DNA of 64,000 nt from Candidatus Eremiobacterota bacterium (GTDB lineage: Bacteria > Vulcanimicrobiota > CADAWZ01 > Ess09-12): the NCBI GenBank assembly GCA_031082125.1, contig JAVHLM010000015.1:42698-106697 (forward strand), given 5' to 3'. A program made the translations under genes and the position numbers. Within the stretch, counting starts at the first letter, position 1, and every line of letters starts with the position of its first letter. The notes under the pieces were generated by a model. The model was not told where the DNA came from. It ran no database searches and was given only the letters and a program-made list of their open reading frames with translations. Below, one piece after another: positions 1 through 7,267 of the stretch.

Positions 1-2
1 CC

Positions 3-125
3 GATCAAGGGAAAATCGGTGCGGTTCTTGCAGAATGCCAGACGAGGCTGAAGGGAAAGGCACTCGATGAAAAGACCCTTCTTGGCCTTGCGAAAAAACT
101 TGCCGCGGCAGGAAAGGAAGAGTGA
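3..125 (+). CDS. C-terminal fragment of an unidentified protein
   Basis: An open frame runs from the window edge to TGA at 123-125 and encodes about 40 residues rich in Ala, Lys and Leu, ending in KKLAAAGKEE. It stops one base before the ATG of the MoxR gene, which is the usual spacing in an operon. The 5' part lies outside the window, so the product cannot be named. In many genomes MoxR-DUF58 operons start with or contain a membrane or transglutaminase gene, but nothing in these 40 residues identifies one. Confidence 0.55.
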   Translation, partial: DQGKIGAVLAECQTRLKGKALDEKTLLGLAKKLAAAGKEE

Positions 126-126
126 C

Positions 127-1080
127 ATGACGCACGAAGAGCTCGGGCGTCTCTATGAGACGCTGCAGAAAGAGATGAAAAAGGTGATTGTCGGACAGGA
201 CAGGGTGATCGAGGAGCTTGCGGTGTGCTTTTTCTCAGGAGGCCATGCGCTGCTGGAGGGAGTGCCGGGAACGGCCAAGACCCTTCTCTCCAGGACGCTC
301 TCCTGGCTTCTCAAGGGGCAGTTCAGCAGGATCCAGTTCACCCCTGATCTCATGCCCTCCGATGTGGTGGGAACCCACATATTCGACATGAAAACCCAGG
401 AGTTCAAGCTCCAGAAAGGCCCTGTATTTACCAACTTCCTGCTGGCCGATGAGATTAACAGGACTCCTCCCAAGACCCAGTCGGCGCTGCTGGAAGCCAT
501 GGAGGAGAGACAGGCCACCATTGAGGGCGAGACCATAAAGCTCCCGGAGCCCTTCATGGTGTGTGCCACTGAGAATCCCCTTGAGTTCGAAGGCACATAC
601 CCCCTCCCCGAGGCACAGCTTGACCGCTTCATGATGAAGATCCTCATCTCCTATCCCTCCTTTGACGAGGAGCGCGAGGTGATCAGGAAGCACCATGAGG
701 GATTCGACGCAAGGGATCTTGCCCGTGCCGGCATCAATCCCCTCGGGCGGGAGGCCTTCGACGGGGCGGGGGAGCTGATCAGGAGAGTTTCAGTCACCGA
801 GCCTCTGATTGATTATGTCACGGAACTGGTGCGTGCCACGAGGAAAAGCTCCCAGCTCTCCATGGGTGCAAGCCCTCGCGGGAGCGTCCAGCTCCTCCTC
901 TCCTCCAAGACCCTGGCGGCTTTGAAGGGAAGGGATTATGTGATCCCTGATGATGTCAAGGCCCTGGTCTGTCCGGTGCTCCGCCACAGGGTCATGGTAA
1001 AGGCCGAGGCTGAAATTGACGGCATCACCGCCGACAGCGTCCTCAAGGGCATCGTGGCACAGGTGAATGTGCCGCGATAG
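127..1080 (+). CDS. MoxR-family AAA+ ATPase
   Basis: A 317-residue MoxR/RavA-type AAA+ ATPase, a chaperone-like enzyme thought to insert cofactors into or remodel VWA-containing partner proteins. Visible motifs are the MoxR-type Walker A (GVPGTAKT), Walker B (LLADEINRTPPKTQ), sensor 1 (ATENPLEFEG) and the arginine-finger/sensor 2 region (LPEAQLDRF, then GASPRGS). An upstream ATG at 67 is possible, but it would overlap the preceding frame by about 60 bases; ATG 127 gives MTHEELG, follows GGAAAGGAAGAG, and fits the family length. The DUF58 gene follows 11 bases later, the classic MoxR-DUF58 pairing. Confidence 0.93.
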   Translation: MTHEELGRLYETLQKEMKKVIVGQDRVIEELAVCFFSGGHALLEGVPGTAKTLLSRTLSWLLKGQFSRIQFTPDLMPSDVVGTHIFDMKTQEFKLQKGPVFTNFLLADEINRTPPKTQSALLEAMEERQATIEGETIKLPEPFMVCATENPLEFEGTYPLPEAQLDRFMMKILISYPSFDEEREVIRKHHEGFDARDLARAGINPLGREAFDGAGELIRRVSVTEPLIDYVTELVRATRKSSQLSMGASPRGSVQLLLSSKTLAALKGRDYVIPDDVKALVCPVLRHRVMVKAEAEIDGITADSVLKGIVAQVNVPR

Positions 1081-1091
1081 AAGGGAGCCAT

Positions 1092-2402
1092 ATGGTTTTC
1101 ACGGTTCGATCGCTCCTTCTCTTTGCCCTGGCGGGAGCCCTCATGTGGCTCCTCTCGCCGGTGATTTCACCACTCGGGGGCCTCGCCGTTTTTGACGGGT
1201 GCTGGCTTGTCCTGGTGCTATGGGACTGCATCCTCACGGCTTCGAGAAGGAAGATTCTTGTGGCGCGCCGGGTTATGAGCCCCCTTTCGGTGGGCCATGA
1301 GAACACCGTGGAGATCGAGGTCTCAAACCAGGGAGCGCTCCCGGCGAAAGTGACGATCTGTGACGATGCACCCCCCGGGTGGGAGGTTTCCACCCGGGAG
1401 CTTTCCGCGGCAGTGCCGCCGGGAGGAAGTGCTTCCTGTTTCTATTCAGCGAAGCCTCTCAGGAGGGGCGACTATCAGTTCGGCTCCCTGTGGATCCGCG
1501 TTGAGGGCGTTCTCGGCCTCGTGCGCAGGCAGTTCACCATCAGTGCCCGGCAGACCGTAAAAGTGCTTCCCAATATAGCCAATGTGAGGGAATATGAGCT
1601 TCTTGCCATCAAGGGAAGGCTCCAGGAAGCAGGAATGAAGCCTGTCAGGTTTTTCGGCGGCGGCACGGAGTTCGAGTCATTGAGGGAATACCATCGAGAT
1701 GATGATTTCAGGACGATAAACTGGAAGGCTTCGGCAAGGAAGGGCCGCCTGATAACGGAGCATTACGAGGTTGACCGTTCCCAGCAGATCATACTGGCCC
1801 TTGACACGGGGAGACTCATGGAGGAGGAGATCCATGGCCTCGCAAAGCTCGATCACGCGCTCAATGCCGCCCTGCTCCTCTCGTACGTTGCAATGAAAAA
1901 GGATGACCGCGTCGGCCTTGTCACTTTTTCCCGCGAGATAGGTCCCTATATGGCGCCCGGGAGGGGGAAGGGGCATTTCCTCTCGATGCTTGCCAGGGTC
2001 CGGGATCTTGCCACTTCCCGCGATGAGCCTGATTTCGGCGTATTGGCCGATTTTCTTGCATTGAAGAACAGGAAGCGGAGCCTCGTGGTGCTCTTCACCG
2101 ATTTCCAGGGAGAGGAGAGTTCCAGGGCTGCCGTGGAGCACATCAGGCAGCTTTATCCGAGGCATCTCCCCCTCTGCGTGCTCCTTGGCAATCCCCGGCT
2201 CCATGAAACGGCGCAGTCCTTCCCTGAGGATTCGGGCACGGTGTACAGGAAGGCTCTCGCCCAGGAGCTGCTCTGGGAGCGGCAGGTGCTTACGGCCAGG
2301 ATGAGGACCGGCGGGGTGACGGTCTTAGATGGCGATCCGGCAAGGCTTGCGCCGATGCTCATAAAGACCTATATGGAGATAAAGCATAAAATGAAGCTGT
2401 AG
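1092..2402 (+). CDS. DUF58 / VWA-like membrane protein
   Basis: A 436-residue DUF58 protein, the usual partner of MoxR ATPases. The N-terminus has two hydrophobic segments (about residues 5-45), then a beta-rich region (about 60-160). The DUF58 core follows, with the hallmark FFGGGTEFESLREYHRDDD and the NWKASAR motif near residues 195-220. The C-terminal half resembles a von Willebrand A fold (ILALDTGRLM, then VVLFTDFQ), although the MIDAS DxSxS motif is only DTGRL. ATG 1092 has GAAGGGAG in front. Its role in envelope or stress biology is inferred from the family only. Confidence 0.9.
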   Translation: MVFTVRSLLLFALAGALMWLLSPVISPLGGLAVFDGCWLVLVLWDCILTASRRKILVARRVMSPLSVGHENTVEIEVSNQGALPAKVTICDDAPPGWEVSTRELSAAVPPGGSASCFYSAKPLRRGDYQFGSLWIRVEGVLGLVRRQFTISARQTVKVLPNIANVREYELLAIKGRLQEAGMKPVRFFGGGTEFESLREYHRDDDFRTINWKASARKGRLITEHYEVDRSQQIILALDTGRLMEEEIHGLAKLDHALNAALLLSYVAMKKDDRVGLVTFSREIGPYMAPGRGKGHFLSMLARVRDLATSRDEPDFGVLADFLALKNRKRSLVVLFTDFQGEESSRAAVEHIRQLYPRHLPLCVLLGNPRLHETAQSFPEDSGTVYRKALAQELLWERQVLTARMRTGGVTVLDGDPARLAPMLIKTYMEIKHKMKL

Positions 2403-2431
2403 GCTCCAGGCTCCGATTGGCGGAGGATTCC

Positions 2432-2460
2432 TTGACTTATGGCCGTAACCATTGTATCAT
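2432..2460 (+). promoter_or_regulatory. sigma-70-type promoter for the AI-2E family gene
   Basis: TTGACT (2432-2437), a 17-base spacer and TATCAT (2455-2460) lie 35 bases before the likely start codon at 2495. Both hexamers match the vegetative consensus at 5 of 6 positions. The promoter separates this gene from the MoxR-DUF58 operon. Confidence 0.72.
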
Positions 2461-2494
2461 ACTGAGTATTAGCTCAAGCGAGGGGGGCACGACT

Positions 2495-4099
2495 ATGGAT
2501 GCAAAACCTGATGACAAGTCTCCGGCAGGCACTCCGCCGGCGCCGCCTGATCCTGACGGCAGCCCTGCAGCCCCCCCCGGCGGGGGGGAAGCCGCTCCCG
2601 CTGAAGCCCACGAGGATCACCCGAACACGGCCCTTCCTATCCCAAAGTGGTTCTATTGGATTCTCGCTGCCCTGGGCTGCTACATACTCTACAGGGTCAA
2701 CGACGTGCTGATGCCCTTTATCGTAAGCTTTGTCGTCGCCTATTTCCTCGACCCCTTCGTGGATTATCTTGAGAGGAGAGGAAACAGGCGGATCGCTGCG
2801 ATTCTCAAGGTCTACCTGCTGTGTTTCCTCATTATCGCCCTGTTCTTCCTTCTTGTGGTACCCCCGGTATTCAGGCAGATGCGCCAGATCGAGCGGAATA
2901 TCAGCCGCTACCTGGACACCGTCCATGAGGAAGGGGAGGAGGAATACAACAGGCATCTCCAGGACGGGCCCCAGGGCACACCACAGGTCATCCCCCCTCC
3001 CCTGCTCACTTCCTCGCCTGCATACCCGACTGCGGCACCACCAGCGGGGAGTCAGCCATCTGCCTCAACGGGATCCCTGCCGGTACCTTCATTGGATCAG
3101 GGCTCACCCTCGCCTTCACCAGCCAGTATGGCGCCTCTTCCTTCATCGAAACCGGCTTCAGAACCTCTCAGTAAGTTCAGGACCCTCTCCGATGAAGAAA
3201 TCAAGGAAAAGCAGAAGGAGAACATGCTGATAGAGAACCTCTCCTTTTTCTGGCTGGGCCTTACCAAGCGTTACCCCGTTCTCAGGGAACACTTCGGCGA
3301 CGAGAAGTCTGTCGTCAAGTATCTGCAGGCCAAACAGGAGGAGATTGCCGGCTACTCGGTACGGATCCTCAGCGGAATCAGCAACTGGGCCCTCTCGTCC
3401 TTATCCCACGTGATAGCCCTTGTGCTCGTGCCTATTCTCACCTTCTATTTTCTCTGCGTGATCGATCCCCTGAAGGAGCGCCTCCTTTTCCTTATCGGCC
3501 ATAAGCATTACAAGAGGGAGCTTATCCAGGTCTCCCATGAGATAAACGTGATGCTTGTCAATTACCTCAAAGGCCAGGTCGTCGTGTCATTTCTCGTGGG
3601 AGTGACCATAACCATAGGCGCTTCCCTCGTGTCGCTCTTTTTCCATACCAAGTATTCACTGCTGCTGGGCTGCCTTACGGGCGTCACCTGCATCATTCCC
3701 TACTTCGGGGCAGTAGTGAGCACTCTGATGGCCTTCCTCATAGGGCTCTTCACTGCCTCTCATTCCCATCTCCTGGCGGCCCTCTTCATGGTGGGAATGA
3801 TGCTGCTGGTAAACCAGCTCTTTGACAATGTCATCACTCCCAGGATTGTGGGTGAGCAGGTGGGCCTTCACCCTCTCTGGACCTTGTTTGCCCTCCTCGC
3901 GGGAGGCAAGCTTTTAGGCTTTCTGGGCATGCTCATTGCGGTTCCCATCGCGGCGTCAATAAAGATATGCCTCATCAGGATCTTTCCCAGGCTTGTTGAG
4001 CCTGTCACTGACGATGATGACGGCCGGCCGGAAGGACCTGCCCCGCCTGATGCTTCCACGGGGGAGAAGTGCATGAAAAAGGAGAAAGAGGAGTCTTGA
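2495..4099 (+). CDS. AI-2E / PerM-family transporter
   Basis: A 534-residue polytopic membrane protein of the AI-2E exporter (DUF20, PerM) family. Two adjoining hydrophobic helices near the N-terminus (IPKWFYWILAALGCYILYRV, then the FIVSFVVAYFLDPFVDYLE motif) are followed by a third (VYLLCFLIIALFFLLVV). The C-terminal half has several more, including the family motif GxxxxIPYFGA (ITGVTCIIPYFGAVVS region) and IVGEQVGLHPLW. Between the halves is an unusual Pro/Ser-rich stretch of about 80 residues, and the N-terminus adds a Pro/Ala-rich cytoplasmic tail, so the protein is longer than the usual 350-400. ATG 2495 follows GAGGGGGG and lies just after a good promoter; an upstream TTG at 2417 would lie inside the promoter. 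The substrate is unknown. Confidence 0.85.
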   Translation: MDAKPDDKSPAGTPPAPPDPDGSPAAPPGGGEAAPAEAHEDHPNTALPIPKWFYWILAALGCYILYRVNDVLMPFIVSFVVAYFLDPFVDYLERRGNRRIAAILKVYLLCFLIIALFFLLVVPPVFRQMRQIERNISRYLDTVHEEGEEEYNRHLQDGPQGTPQVIPPPLLTSSPAYPTAAPPAGSQPSASTGSLPVPSLDQGSPSPSPASMAPLPSSKPASEPLSKFRTLSDEEIKEKQKENMLIENLSFFWLGLTKRYPVLREHFGDEKSVVKYLQAKQEEIAGYSVRILSGISNWALSSLSHVIALVLVPILTFYFLCVIDPLKERLLFLIGHKHYKRELIQVSHEINVMLVNYLKGQVVVSFLVGVTITIGASLVSLFFHTKYSLLLGCLTGVTCIIPYFGAVVSTLMAFLIGLFTASHSHLLAALFMVGMMLLVNQLFDNVITPRIVGEQVGLHPLWTLFALLAGGKLLGFLGMLIAVPIAASIKICLIRIFPRLVEPVTDDDDGRPEGPAPPDASTGEKCMKKEKEES

Positions 4100-4206
4100 A
4101 GGAATAATCCGGGTCTCCCCAGAAAATGTGGGGAACAGCTCACCCTGCGCCTCTGCCGGGGGTGGGCGCACAAAGAGCAGAATATGACTGATGACTGGAG
4201 GATCGC

Positions 4207-4455
4207 ATGGAGAAGAAGAATCCCAAGAAGGTAATCACCACCTGCCCGCTCAAAAAGGAAAAAGGGGCCTTTGTGAAGAGCGAGTGCCCTGCCATTAAGA
4301 ACGTGAGAAACCTCAGGAGAAAGCTCAACACCCTTGAAAGGACAGGGAAAGCCGAGGCCAATGAGCTCGAGAAGCTGAGGAAATCCCTCCGTGACGCGAA
4401 GACGGATGAGGCGAAAGACAAGTTCTGCAGCAACTGCTTTCATAAGAACCAGTAA
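4207..4455 (+). CDS. small Cys-containing protein, 82 residues, unknown function
   Basis: A small, highly charged protein with cysteines in TTCPLKK, SECPAIK and a C-terminal FCSNCFHKNQ. The middle (about residues 30-65) is a predicted amphipathic helix rich in Leu, Lys and Glu. The paired cysteines at the two ends suggest a helix hairpin closed by a metal site or disulfides; this is inference. TGGAGGATCGC precedes ATG 4207. A strong terminator begins 23 bases after the stop, so this is the last gene of its unit. I do not recognise the family. Confidence 0.7.
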   Translation: MEKKNPKKVITTCPLKKEKGAFVKSECPAIKNVRNLRRKLNTLERTGKAEANELEKLRKSLRDAKTDEAKDKFCSNCFHKNQ

Positions 4456-4477
4456 GGAAGTCCAATGAATGGCAAGG

Positions 4478-4510
4478 AACAGGGGAGCCCGTGAGCTCCC
4501 CTGTTTTTTT
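4478..4510 (+). terminator. rho-independent terminator
   Basis: A perfect 11-bp stem (AACAGGGGAGC, 4478-4488, with GCTCCCCTGTT, 4495-4505) around a 6-base loop is followed by a T run to 4510. It ends the + strand unit before the convergent nucleotidase gene. Confidence 0.92.
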
Positions 4511-4573
4511 GGTGCGCCCGGCACGGGCGCACACATTCCGGCTGTCAACCACCTGACAGGTATATGCAGCAGT

Positions 4574-6097
4574 TTACGCGGCAGCAGTGGAGGGAGCGTC
4601 ATCACTGACCCTGGCATACCTCACCTCGCTGGGGAGGTTCCTCAGGGTTCCAAGGGTCTCTATCTCACCCTTGAATATCTCGAAGACATCGCCGTAGCTT
4701 TTTGTCACCCTGCAGTCCCTGAAGCACTTTTTCTCCTTGATATAGGCATCCATGCTCACCGTGAGGGAGAGTCCGCTGAACTCCTCATGAGAGTACTGCC
4801 TTCCCCTGAAGCTGAGAGAAACTATCCGGCTTCCTTCCGGCTTCTCCCTGCAATACTCATAAGTGAGCCCCGAGAAGATTTTTCCATTGACACGGTTCTT
4901 GTCCATAAGTCCTTCTTCCAGGAACTCAAGGACCTGGGAGCCCTGGGCCCTCACCTGGAGGAGTGATCTTTTAAAAGGGTGGGCTTCATAAAGATCGCCG
5001 AAGGTGATAGGTCCGCGGGGAATCCCCTTCCTGAGGGAAAATGTCGATGAGAGTGCGATGTCGGAATCCCTGCGCTGCGAGTCTATGAAAAGGTTGGTCA
5101 GGTTGGTGTTGGCCCCGCCTTCACCGTGCCTGAAGTTCTCCAGCTCTTCTGCGGCATAGCCCACGACCCTGTCTTTTATCCCGTCCAGTTTCGGCAGATA
5201 GGACGCTACTATTGACGCCACTTCATTGTCAGCGGGGATATTTTCCGTCACGGGAACAAGGCTGGCCTGATGGGAGACAATTGTTTTTTCCGCTCCGTCA
5301 ATGACGAGATCAATCTTCCCTATGTAATCTCCATATTCGCCGGCCTGCGTGACAAGGGTGGAGCCTACCATCTCCCCCTCCTTGAGGGCAGTATGGCTGT
5401 GAGAGCCCACGATCACGTCGATCCCTTCCACACTCTTCGCAAGCTTCACATCATCACTGTAGCCGAGGTGGGAAAGCACCACCATGAGGTCAGTCTCGCC
5501 TTTCAGTTCCCCGACAAAATTCCTGGCAGCGGCAACGGGGTCGTCAAAGGCGATTTCTCCCCGTCCAGGCGTGGCTGTCTCCGCTTCTCGGCATGTAAGG
5601 CCCAGTATGCCGATCTTCAGGCCTTTGCGCTCTATGACGGTATAAGGCCTGATAAGATCCACGGCAGGTGATTCCTTGACAGGGGGCTTCATATTTGCCG
5701 AGAGAATGGCGGCTCCAGCCCCTCTCATTACGGCGGAGCCGGGGCCAAGGCCCCAGGTCACGTCGTGGTTTCCCAGCGCTATTGCGTCAAAGCCTATTTT
5801 CTCGTAGGATTTTCCCACAATCTCTCCCTGGGAGAACTTGCTGTAGAAGCTGCCTTCGAAAAAATCTCCGCCGTCAAGCACGATGGTTCCCTCGCTGTTC
5901 CCTGACCGGAGTTCCTTTATCCCTCCCGCGATTCTTGCGATTCCTCCCACTTTCCCCTCTTCTGCGGGGGCGTGCTCTGTCACTTCCCCGTGGAGGTCAT
6001 TGATATGAAGGATAGTGAGGTGAGTCCTTTTCTCTGCGTTGAGGCTGCTGTTTCCAGAAGGCCGGACAGGAGGCAGGAGATTATGGGCGGTAATCAT
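4574..6097 (-). CDS. UshA-like 5'-nucleotidase / metallophosphoesterase
   Basis: A 507-residue two-domain enzyme of the 5'-nucleotidase family. The N-terminal calcineurin-like domain shows LHINDLHGE (Asp and His metal ligands), DGGDFFEGS, GNHDVTWG, LSHLGYSDD and GSHSHT. The C-terminal half corresponds to the 5'-nucleotidase C domain that binds the nucleobase (GGANTNL, then a GLTYEYC region). The family hydrolyses nucleotides, UDP-sugars or 2',3'-cyclic nucleotides, usually outside the cytoplasm. This copy has no signal peptide: the N-terminus (MITAHNLLPPVRPSGNSS) is polar. ATG 6097 is preceded by GAGAAGAGGAG. The exact substrate cannot be read from sequence. Confidence 0.88.
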   Translation of the reverse strand: MITAHNLLPPVRPSGNSSLNAEKRTHLTILHINDLHGEVTEHAPAEEGKVGGIARIAGGIKELRSGNSEGTIVLDGGDFFEGSFYSKFSQGEIVGKSYEKIGFDAIALGNHDVTWGLGPGSAVMRGAGAAILSANMKPPVKESPAVDLIRPYTVIERKGLKIGILGLTCREAETATPGRGEIAFDDPVAAARNFVGELKGETDLMVVLSHLGYSDDVKLAKSVEGIDVIVGSHSHTALKEGEMVGSTLVTQAGEYGDYIGKIDLVIDGAEKTIVSHQASLVPVTENIPADNEVASIVASYLPKLDGIKDRVVGYAAEELENFRHGEGGANTNLTNLFIDSQRRDSDIALSSTFSLRKGIPRGPITFGDLYEAHPFKRSLLQVRAQGSQVLEFLEEGLMDKNRVNGKIFSGLTYEYCREKPEGSRIVSLSFRGRQYSHEEFSGLSLTVSMDAYIKEKKCFRDCRVTKSYGDVFEIFKGEIETLGTLRNLPSEVRYARVSDDAPSTAAA

Positions 6098-6234
6098 GAC
6101 AGTGCTCCTCTTCTCACGATGCTGGATTATCCATTGCTATTTAATCATTATACCGTGAAAAGGTCAGCACCCGGCAGGCAAGAGGTATCTTCTGAACGGC
6201 AAGATGCTCCCCGCTCCCGGTAAGGCGCACCCTC

Positions 6235-6546
6235 TTACTGCTCGTTCATGAACCGGAACTGTATCACTTTTCTCTCGCTGGGCCCCACGGCGAACACCGG
6301 GGTATTCAGCTTCACCTGGTCAAAGTGGCATTCCAGAGAATAGCTGCCCGGCTCCACAATAAAATAAAAAGGCTCGTCAATCCTCACAAACCTTGAAGCC
6401 TGGGCAAAGCTGTCTCCGTCCCTCCTGAGGCTTACGCTTATATCGGAGATTATCTCTTCAGGAATGTGGTGAGCCGAGACTCTTCCCTCGACAAACCCGA
6501 CGACAGTCTCGCAGGAGATAGGCCCGTCCTTATCGTATGTGTTCAT
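6235..6546 (-). CDS. small beta-rich protein of unknown function
   Basis: A 103-residue protein starting MNTYDKDGPIS. It has alternating hydrophobic strands, with PFYFIVEPGSYSLECHF and KLNTPVFAVGPSERKVIQF looking like beta-sandwich edges (DUF2846 or Ig-like proteins have such PGxYxLxC patterns). It has no signal peptide or membrane segment. An upstream extension to 6666 is open but contains no conserved features and would run over the pth promoter region; ATG 6546 has AGAGGAGTGGC in front. The gene points toward the nucleotidase gene with a 137-base spacer and may form one unit with it. Confidence 0.6.
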   Translation of the reverse strand: MNTYDKDGPISCETVVGFVEGRVSAHHIPEEIISDISVSLRRDGDSFAQASRFVRIDEPFYFIVEPGSYSLECHFDQVKLNTPVFAVGPSERKVIQFRFMNEQ

Positions 6547-6626
6547 CGCTGCCACTCCTCTCATGGATCTCTGGCACATATTTTTACCGGAAGAGGGAAT
6601 TGTCCTTCCTGTCTTTCCGGGTGCCA

Positions 6627-6635
6627 TGGTATGAT
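6627..6635 (+). promoter_or_regulatory. extended -10 element upstream of pth (weak call)
   Basis: TGG followed by TATGAT (6630-6635) lies 30 bases before the pth start. It matches the TGG-TATAxx form seen at three better promoters in this window. The -35 region (TTCCTG at 18-base spacing) is poor, so the call rests on the extended -10. Confidence 0.35.
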
Positions 6636-6664
6636 GAGCCGATACTTTCAACAAAGGAAATGGC

Positions 6665-7267
6665 ATGGATCAGAATATTGTTGCGCTGATAAGCCTGGGA
6701 AATCCCGGCGTGGAATATGCCAATACCCGCCACAATGTCGGGTTCATGGTGGCTGATGCGCTTGGCGACAAGCTGGGTATTTCCTTTAAATCAAAGGGCC
6801 TTCGGGGTTCTCTCGGCGAAGGCTTTTTTGAGGGAAGAAAGCTTATTGTGGTAAAGCCCGGGACCTATATGAACCTCTCAGGCCTCTGTGTAAAGGCTGT
6901 TATGGACTTCTACCGGATTCCCCCCCCGGCAGTCTTTGTCGTAAGCGACGATTTCAATCTTCCCCTGGGCTCGATCAGGATAAGGAGAAACGGCGGGAGC
7001 GGCGGCCATAACGGGCTCGCCTCGATTATCCAGGAGCTTTCGAGCGAGGAATTCCCCCGCATGCGTATCGGAATAGGCCCTCTCCCGCCCGGCGCGGAAA
7101 CCATGCGGTATGTGCTCCAGCCTTTCAGCCTCAAGGAGCGTGAGGTCCTCCCTTCTGTCATAAACACCGCGGTGCAGGCCCTGGAGGCCCTCCTTTCCAA
7201 CGGCATTGAGAGGGCCATGAGCCAGTTCAATGCACGGCAGAAGCAAGAGGAAGGCTCAGAAACATGA
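6665..7267 (+). CDS. pth: peptidyl-tRNA hydrolase
   Basis: A 200-residue enzyme that frees tRNA from peptidyl-tRNA dropped by stalled ribosomes. Family landmarks are LISLGNPGVEYANTRHNVGF with the catalytic His in RHNVG, KPGTYMNLSG, the FVVSDDFNLPLGSIRIR segment carrying the conserved Asp, and GGSGGHNGL. ATG 6665 follows AAAGGAAATGGC. The 3' end overlaps the end of the convergent kinase-like gene by 41 bases. Confidence 0.97.
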   Translation: MDQNIVALISLGNPGVEYANTRHNVGFMVADALGDKLGISFKSKGLRGSLGEGFFEGRKLIVVKPGTYMNLSGLCVKAVMDFYRIPPPAVFVVSDDFNLPLGSIRIRRNGGSGGHNGLASIIQELSSEEFPRMRIGIGPLPPGAETMRYVLQPFSLKEREVLPSVINTAVQALEALLSNGIERAMSQFNARQKQEEGSET

